A DNA stretch of 64,000 nucleotides. Source: BAIKAL-G1 sp943369525 (GTDB lineage: Bacteria > Cyanobacteriota > Cyanobacteriia > PCC-6307 > Cyanobiaceae). Shown piece by piece: positions 60,424 to 64,000 of this stretch. The stretch covers positions 1 to 64,000 of the forward strand of contig CALRNL020000012.1 in the NCBI GenBank assembly GCA_943369525.1. The letters run 5' to 3'. The position numbers and the translations under genes are program-made. How positions within the stretch are numbered: position 1 is the first letter of the stretch; each line of letters begins with the position of its first letter. The notes under the pieces were generated by a model that worked only from the letters and a program-made list of their open reading frames with translations, ran no database searches and was not told the origin of the DNA.

Positions 60424-60594
60424 ATGACCCAGGTCACCGTCGGCGAAAACGAAGGCATCGAATCGGCCCTGCGCCGTTTCAAGCGGCAGGTCTCCAAGGC
60501 AGGCATTTTCGCTGACCTCAAGCGCCTGCGTCACCACGAAACCCCCACCGAGAAGTACAAGCGCAAGGCCCAACAGCGCCGCCGCCGCCGCTGA
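60424..60594 (+). CDS. rpsU: Ribosomal protein bS21
   Basis: The 56-residue gene reads MTQVTVGENEGIESALRRFK, then RQVSKAGIFADLKRLRHHET and a basic tail KRKAQQRRRRR. It is S21 of the small subunit, at the 3' end of 16S RNA near the anti-Shine-Dalgarno region. Length is usual for cyanobacteria. Promoter and terminator are both seen (60386 and 60698). Confidence 0.95.
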   Translation: MTQVTVGENEGIESALRRFKRQVSKAGIFADLKRLRHHETPTEKYKRKAQQRRRRR

Positions 60595-60697
60595 TTGGAG
60601 CCCACCAAGATCCCGGCAGATTGGCTGGACCCAGGTGGTTTCTGCCTCCAATGTCGCCCGTTTCCCCTGGCTTGGACCTAGGTCAGGCGATGCATCC

Positions 60698-60729
60698 GGC
60701 CCCGCCCACCAGGTTGGGCCATTTTTTTT
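60698..60729 (+). terminator. Probable rpsU terminator
   Basis: GGCCC (60698-60702) pairs with GGGCC (60716-60720) and is followed by T8 (60722-60729). The stem is short, so moderately confident. Confidence 0.5.
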
Positions 60730-60805
60730 GGATCCGTGCTTCTACCTGTTGGCAGGTCGCTCTGGTCTTCCAAGACTGGGGCTAGTTCTCTGGGGAGCTG
60801 GATCC

Positions 60806-60952
60806 ATGATTCGCCTGATGGCCCGCTTTGGGCGCTGGTTTGGGAGTTCCCTGGCCCATGCCTTCGGTAATCCGAGGGAAGAGCAGCGGCACCTCCCCCC
60901 AGCGATTGGCGTCCAGCCCTACACCGGGGACAGGGCCCGCCATGGCCGCTAG
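60806..60952 (+). CDS. Small conserved-looking hypothetical protein
   Basis: A 48-residue frame from ATG 60806: MIRLMARFGRWFGSSLAHAF, then GNPREEQRHLPPAIGVQPYT and a basic tail. The PP-x-x-G-V-Q-P-Y-x-G phrase after an amphipathic helix resembles a short protein found beside housekeeping genes in cyanobacteria. No named domain. The longer frame to 60635 would cross the terminator and was rejected. Confidence 0.5.
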   Translation: MIRLMARFGRWFGSSLAHAFGNPREEQRHLPPAIGVQPYTGDRARHGR

Positions 60953-60987
60953 GGGCTGGTGCTAGGGGCCTCCTAGCCCGGGGCCCC

Positions 60988-62610
60988 TTAGCCAGGAGCC
61001 TGGTGGTTCTGATCGAAACTGCGGTAGGTGAGGGCCTCGGCGATCGCCTGGCTATCGACGTGGTGCTCCCCGGCCAGGTCGGCAATCGTGCGGGCCATGC
61101 GCAGGACCCGTTCGCCGGCCCGGGCACTCAGGGCCCGGTGCTGCAGGGCGGAGCGCCAGAGCTGCAGGGCTTCGGCTTCGAAGTGGCCGCATTCAGCCAG
61201 GTCCCGGGAACTGAGGCGGCTGTTGGCGTAGCCGCGGGGGTTGCGCTCGGCCATGCGCTGGCGGGCCTGCCAGACCCGTTCAGCCACCTGGGCCGTGGCG
61301 CCTGGTGAGGCAGGCGATCCAGGGGATCGGCAGGCTCGCCCTGATCCAGGCGATTGGGGGTGGTTCTGGCCGGACAGAGCGGTGCTGCTGGGCTGGCGGC
61401 CCGGCTGGCGATCGGGACCGAGCTCCTGGACGTGGGGCCGGCGCAGGATCACCTGCAGGTCGAGGCGATCGAGTAGGGGGCCGCTGAGTTTGCCCCAGTA
61501 GCGCAGGCGCCGGGCCTCGCCGCAGACGCAGGCCCGCTCCGGGTCCCCATACCAGCCACAGGGGCAGGGGTTGGTGGCCGCCACCAGGGTGACGGCGCAG
61601 GGAAAACGCAGCCGCGCCCGGGTGCGGCTGATCCACACCTCCCCTTCTTCGAGGGGCTGGCGCAGCTGGTTGAGCACGTCGCTGCGAAATTCGGCCAGTT
61701 CATCGAGGAACAGCACGCCGTGGTGGGCCAGGGCCAGGTCGCCCGGCCGCGGGATCGGGCCGCCGCCGATCAGGGCCGGGCCGGAGCAGCCGTGGTGGGG
61801 CGCCCGGAAGGGCCGCTGGCTGGGGAGCTGGCCCTGGCCGCCGAACAGCCCCGCCACCGAATAGAGCTGGCCCAGTTCCAGGGCCTCCTGCCGCTGCAGG
61901 GGCGGCAGCAGGCCTGGCAGGCGCCTGGCCAGCATCGTCTTGCCGCTGCCCGGGGGGCCGACGAGCAGCAGGTGGTGGCCTCCGGCCGCGGCAATCTCCA
62001 GGGCGCGGCGGCCATGGGGCTGGCCCCGCACATCGGCCAGGTCCAGCTCCCGGCTGGCCGGCGCCGGGGGGGCGGGGCTGGGCAGGCTGGCCCGGGTTGG
62101 ATTGGCCAGGAGCTCCAGCACCTGGCTGAGGCTGGCTGCCGGCCAAACGGTCAGTCCCTCCACGAGGGCGGCCTCGGCCCCGTTGGCCTGGGGCACGATC
62201 AGGGCCCGGGCCCCCGCCTGCTGGGCTGCCAGGGCCAGGGCCAAGGCACCGCGCACGGGGCGCAAGCGGCCATCGAGGCCCAACTCCCCCGCAGCCCAGA
62301 CCCCCGCCAGCCGGCCATGGTCGAGCTGGTCACTGGCAAGCAGCAGGGCCAGGGCGATCGGCAGATCAAAGGCCGGGCCCTCCTTGCGCACATCCGCCGG
62401 AGCCAGGTTGACCACCACCCGGGTGAGGGGCATGCGCAGGCCGCTATTGCGCAGGGCCGAGCGCACCCGTTCCCGCGATTCCTGCACCGCCGCATCCGCC
62501 AGGCCCACCATCAGCACCCCAGGCAAGCCGGGGGTGATGTCCACCTCCACAGCCACCTCCACCGCATCGAGGCCCACCAGGGCTGCGCCGCTGCAGCGTG
62601 CCAACATCAA
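60988..62610 (-). CDS. YifB/ComM Mg-chelatase-like AAA ATPase
   Basis: The 540-residue protein has the ComM/YifB order: N-terminal LonC-like MLARCSGAALVGLDAVEVAV, ITPGLPGVLMVGLADAAVQE, DLADVRGQPHGRRALEIAAA, Walker A GPPGSGKTMLARRLPGLLPP (about 218), GVLFLDELAEF, CNPCPCGWYGDPERACVCGE-type ATNPCPCGWYGD zinc-knuckle element, and AAA C-terminal lid. ComM helicase helps integrate incoming DNA in transformable bacteria. A start at 62610 gives the usual first residues. A Ser/Pro/Gly-rich loop is inserted near residue 410. Confidence 0.92.
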   Translation of the reverse strand: MMLARCSGAALVGLDAVEVAVEVDITPGLPGVLMVGLADAAVQESRERVRSALRNSGLRMPLTRVVVNLAPADVRKEGPAFDLPIALALLLASDQLDHGRLAGVWAAGELGLDGRLRPVRGALALALAAQQAGARALIVPQANGAEAALVEGLTVWPAASLSQVLELLANPTRASLPSPAPPAPASRELDLADVRGQPHGRRALEIAAAGGHHLLLVGPPGSGKTMLARRLPGLLPPLQRQEALELGQLYSVAGLFGGQGQLPSQRPFRAPHHGCSGPALIGGGPIPRPGDLALAHHGVLFLDELAEFRSDVLNQLRQPLEEGEVWISRTRARLRFPCAVTLVAATNPCPCGWYGDPERACVCGEARRLRYWGKLSGPLLDRLDLQVILRRPHVQELGPDRQPGRQPSSTALSGQNHPQSPGSGRACRSPGSPASPGATAQVAERVWQARQRMAERNPRGYANSRLSSRDLAECGHFEAEALQLWRSALQHRALSARAGERVLRMARTIADLAGEHHVDSQAIAEALTYRSFDQNHQAPG

Positions 62611-62793
62611 GCCAGGGTCAGGGTTTCACTGGTAAGTGCCACCACCGTTCCCCCGGGGCAAGCTGCGAGCTGGGCCGCTTCGCCCCAGGGCCACCGGGGC
62701 GTGGGGCAGACCAGGGCCGGGGCGTTGCCCCAGTTGCCGCCGGCCCCCTTAAGCGCCCCCTGGCCCGCTCCCGTCCGTCCCATCTCCGCCGCC

Positions 62794-63141
62794 ATGGACC
62801 AGCCCGCAGACACGATTTTTGGCCGCATCCTGCAGGGCGAGATCCCCTCGGATCAGGTCCACAGCGACGACCTCTGCATCGCCTTCCGCGATGTCCAGCC
62901 CCAGGCCCCGGTACACCTCCTGGTGATTCCGCGCCAACCCCTGGTGAACCTGGCCGACGCCAGCGCCGCCGATGGCCCCCTCCTGGGCCACCTGTTGCTC
63001 GTGGCGGCCCAGGTGGCCCGCCAGGAGGGGCTCACGGCCTGGCGCACGGTGATCAACAGCGGTGCCGAGGCCGGCCAGACCGTGTTCCATCTGCATGTGC
63101 ACGTGATTGGTGGCCGGCCGTTGCAATGGCCGCCGGGGTGA
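62794..63141 (+). CDS. HIT (histidine triad) family protein
   Basis: From ATG 62794 the 115-residue protein has IFGRILQGEIPSDQVHSDDL, HLLVIPRQPLVNLADASAAD and the HIT motif HLHVHVIGGR (about 99-108). It is of the HINT/PKCI type (nucleotidyl-amine hydrolase). The longer frame upstream reads antisense to comM and was dropped. It is divergent from comM across 180 bases. Confidence 0.93.
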   Translation: MDQPADTIFGRILQGEIPSDQVHSDDLCIAFRDVQPQAPVHLLVIPRQPLVNLADASAADGPLLGHLLLVAAQVARQEGLTAWRTVINSGAEAGQTVFHLHVHVIGGRPLQWPPG

Positions 63142-63208
63142 GCAATCCCTGGGCCAGCCTCTGCTTGGGGCGCTTCAGCGGCCAGAATGACGCCACTTGA
63201 GCGTCGTC

Positions 63209-64000
63209 ATGAGTCCCCTGAAGGCCTTCCGCAGCCAGCTCGGCAAGCTGCAGCGCCTGGCCCAGCCCTATTTTCTGCCGTTGGATAACGGCGCCAGCTC
63301 CGGCCAGTTCCTGGTGCTGGTGGTCGCCCTGATTGCCGTGGTGGTGGGCGTCACCCTGCTACTGCTGACGGCAGCGATCGCCGCCAGTAGCGCCTGGATC
63401 CCCGAGTTGCAGCTCCGGTTCGTGCCGGGGGTGCGCGAACAGGTGGCGTCGATCTGGGCGGGGCCCTGGGGCATGGTCGTGATGGTGCTCTTTGGCGCCG
63501 GGGTGGCCTGTTTCTGGACCTTGCGCGCCAAGTTGCGCCAGGGACGCTGGTTGCCCTGGCTGTTGCTGGGGGTGATCACCCTGCTGATCTTGGTGATCAA
63601 CGGCATCAATGTGGGCATCAGTTTTGTTGCCCGTAACATTGAAAATGCCCTGGTGGCCTACAAGGCTGAGGACTTTTGGAAGATCGTTGCGATCTACGCC
63701 TTTTGCCTGGTCCTGGCCTTACCAATTCGGGCCCTGCAGAGTTACCTGATCCCCAAGCTGGGGTTGATGTGGCGCGAGTGGCTCAGCGAAAGGATGTTGG
63801 GTCGTTATCTGACAAACCGGGCCTATTACGTTCTCAATCCCAATGATGAAAGCGTTGAGGAAATCGATAACCCCGACCAGCGGATCTCCCAGGATGCGGC
63901 AAGCTTCACGGCTACGAGCCTTAGCGTTACGGTTGAAATAATTTCAGCGCTTCTCACCTTTTTTAGTTTTATTATTGTACTCTGGAGTATTAATTCAACC
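63209..64000 (+). CDS. SbmA/BacA-like ABC transporter, N-terminal part
   Basis: The visible 264 residues of a membrane domain begin at ATG 63209: a charged N-terminus, three or four spans (FLVLVVALIAVVVGVTLLLL, GMVVMVLFGAGVACFW, WLLLGVITLLILVINGINVG, IVAIYAFCLVLALPIRALQS), then the family element LGLMWREWLSERMLGRYLTN, YYVLNPNDESVEEIDNPDQR. This is the SbmA/BacA-like or YddA-type ABC membrane region, which in full proteins is followed by an ATP-binding domain; that part is outside. Members import peptides, bleomycin or cobalamin in other bacteria. The gene is cut by the window end. Confidence 0.85.
   Translation, partial: MSPLKAFRSQLGKLQRLAQPYFLPLDNGASSGQFLVLVVALIAVVVGVTLLLLTAAIAASSAWIPELQLRFVPGVREQVASIWAGPWGMVVMVLFGAGVACFWTLRAKLRQGRWLPWLLLGVITLLILVINGINVGISFVARNIENALVAYKAEDFWKIVAIYAFCLVLALPIRALQSYLIPKLGLMWREWLSERMLGRYLTNRAYYVLNPNDESVEEIDNPDQRISQDAASFTATSLSVTVEIISALLTFFSFIIVLWSINST

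Noticed and set aside
61720..63141. 473-codon frame starting inside comM
   Set aside because: Only its last 115 codons (from 62794) are a real HIT protein; the rest is antisense to comM.

Overview
The window is a piece of a GC-rich unicellular picocyanobacterial chromosome, most likely Cyanobium or a related Synechococcus of the alpha-cyanobacterial group. The evidence is the gene set: phycobilisome rod-core linker CpcG, a CpcS/CpeS bilin lyase, a high-light-inducible protein, orange carotenoid protein with its ketolase and recovery protein, SufR with sufBCDS, and many small cyanobacteria-only families (DUF2834, DUF2973, DUF3747, DUF4912, stand-alone DUF1400, RarA fusion). Phycobilisome genes exclude Prochlorococcus. 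The octamer GCGATCGC (HIP1), typical of many cyanobacteria, recurs (for example near 4588, 12187, 21313, 42439, 46160 and 52914). No tRNA, rRNA, CRISPR array or complete insertion sequence was seen.

Layout. 1-1635: tail of a large surface protein, then about 900 bases without a convincing gene. 1636-10231: YihY membrane protein, a minus-strand string of small membrane protein, xseA, xseB and DUF2834, a high-light-inducible gene with its own terminator, helicase hrpB, and several small cyanobacterial proteins. 10537-16079: ABC-F ATPase, Nif11-like small protein, a ribbon-helix-helix protein, anmK and a 1-Cys peroxiredoxin. 16199-19820: three-gene overlapping operon (NDH-2-like oxidoreductase, HAD hydrolase, hflX). 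19881-23108: cysH, coaX, a PEBP-family protein and bcp. 23425-27415: two exported or anchored proteins and the RarA fusion. 27525-31937: RND efflux adaptor and pump. 32104-38913: phosphoglucomutase, an EF-hand-containing phospholipase D-like lipoprotein, an AT-richer islet with two possible small genes, DUF4912 and cpcG.

38992-46557 is an iron-sulfur block. On the minus strand sufR overlaps a small gene, which overlaps the bilin lyase gene. Divergently, ftrC-sufB-sufC-sufD-sufS run with overlaps or gaps under about 30 bases. 46656-49491 holds an aldo/keto reductase, DUF1543 and mtnA. 49837-51900 is a complete photoprotection operon: OCP, beta-carotene ketolase CrtW and fluorescence recovery protein FRP, with a 19-base inverted-repeat element between the predicted -10 box and the OCP start. 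52420-64000 carries an aldolase/dehydrogenase fusion, a GltS-type transporter overlapping an S9 peptidase, peptide deformylase, DUF3747, ribosomal protein S21, YifB/ComM, a HIT protein and the start of an SbmA/BacA-like ABC transporter cut by the window end.

Most of the window is housekeeping sequence. The parts most worth a second look are the OCP operator candidate, the sufR-lyase linkage, the EF-hand in the phospholipase D-like protein, a twin CX3C mini-protein, the Nif11-like orphan, the islet of small lysine-rich ORFs and a perfect 26-base palindrome. Starts were moved inward where the longest frame overlapped a neighbour or lacked a family-like N-terminus.
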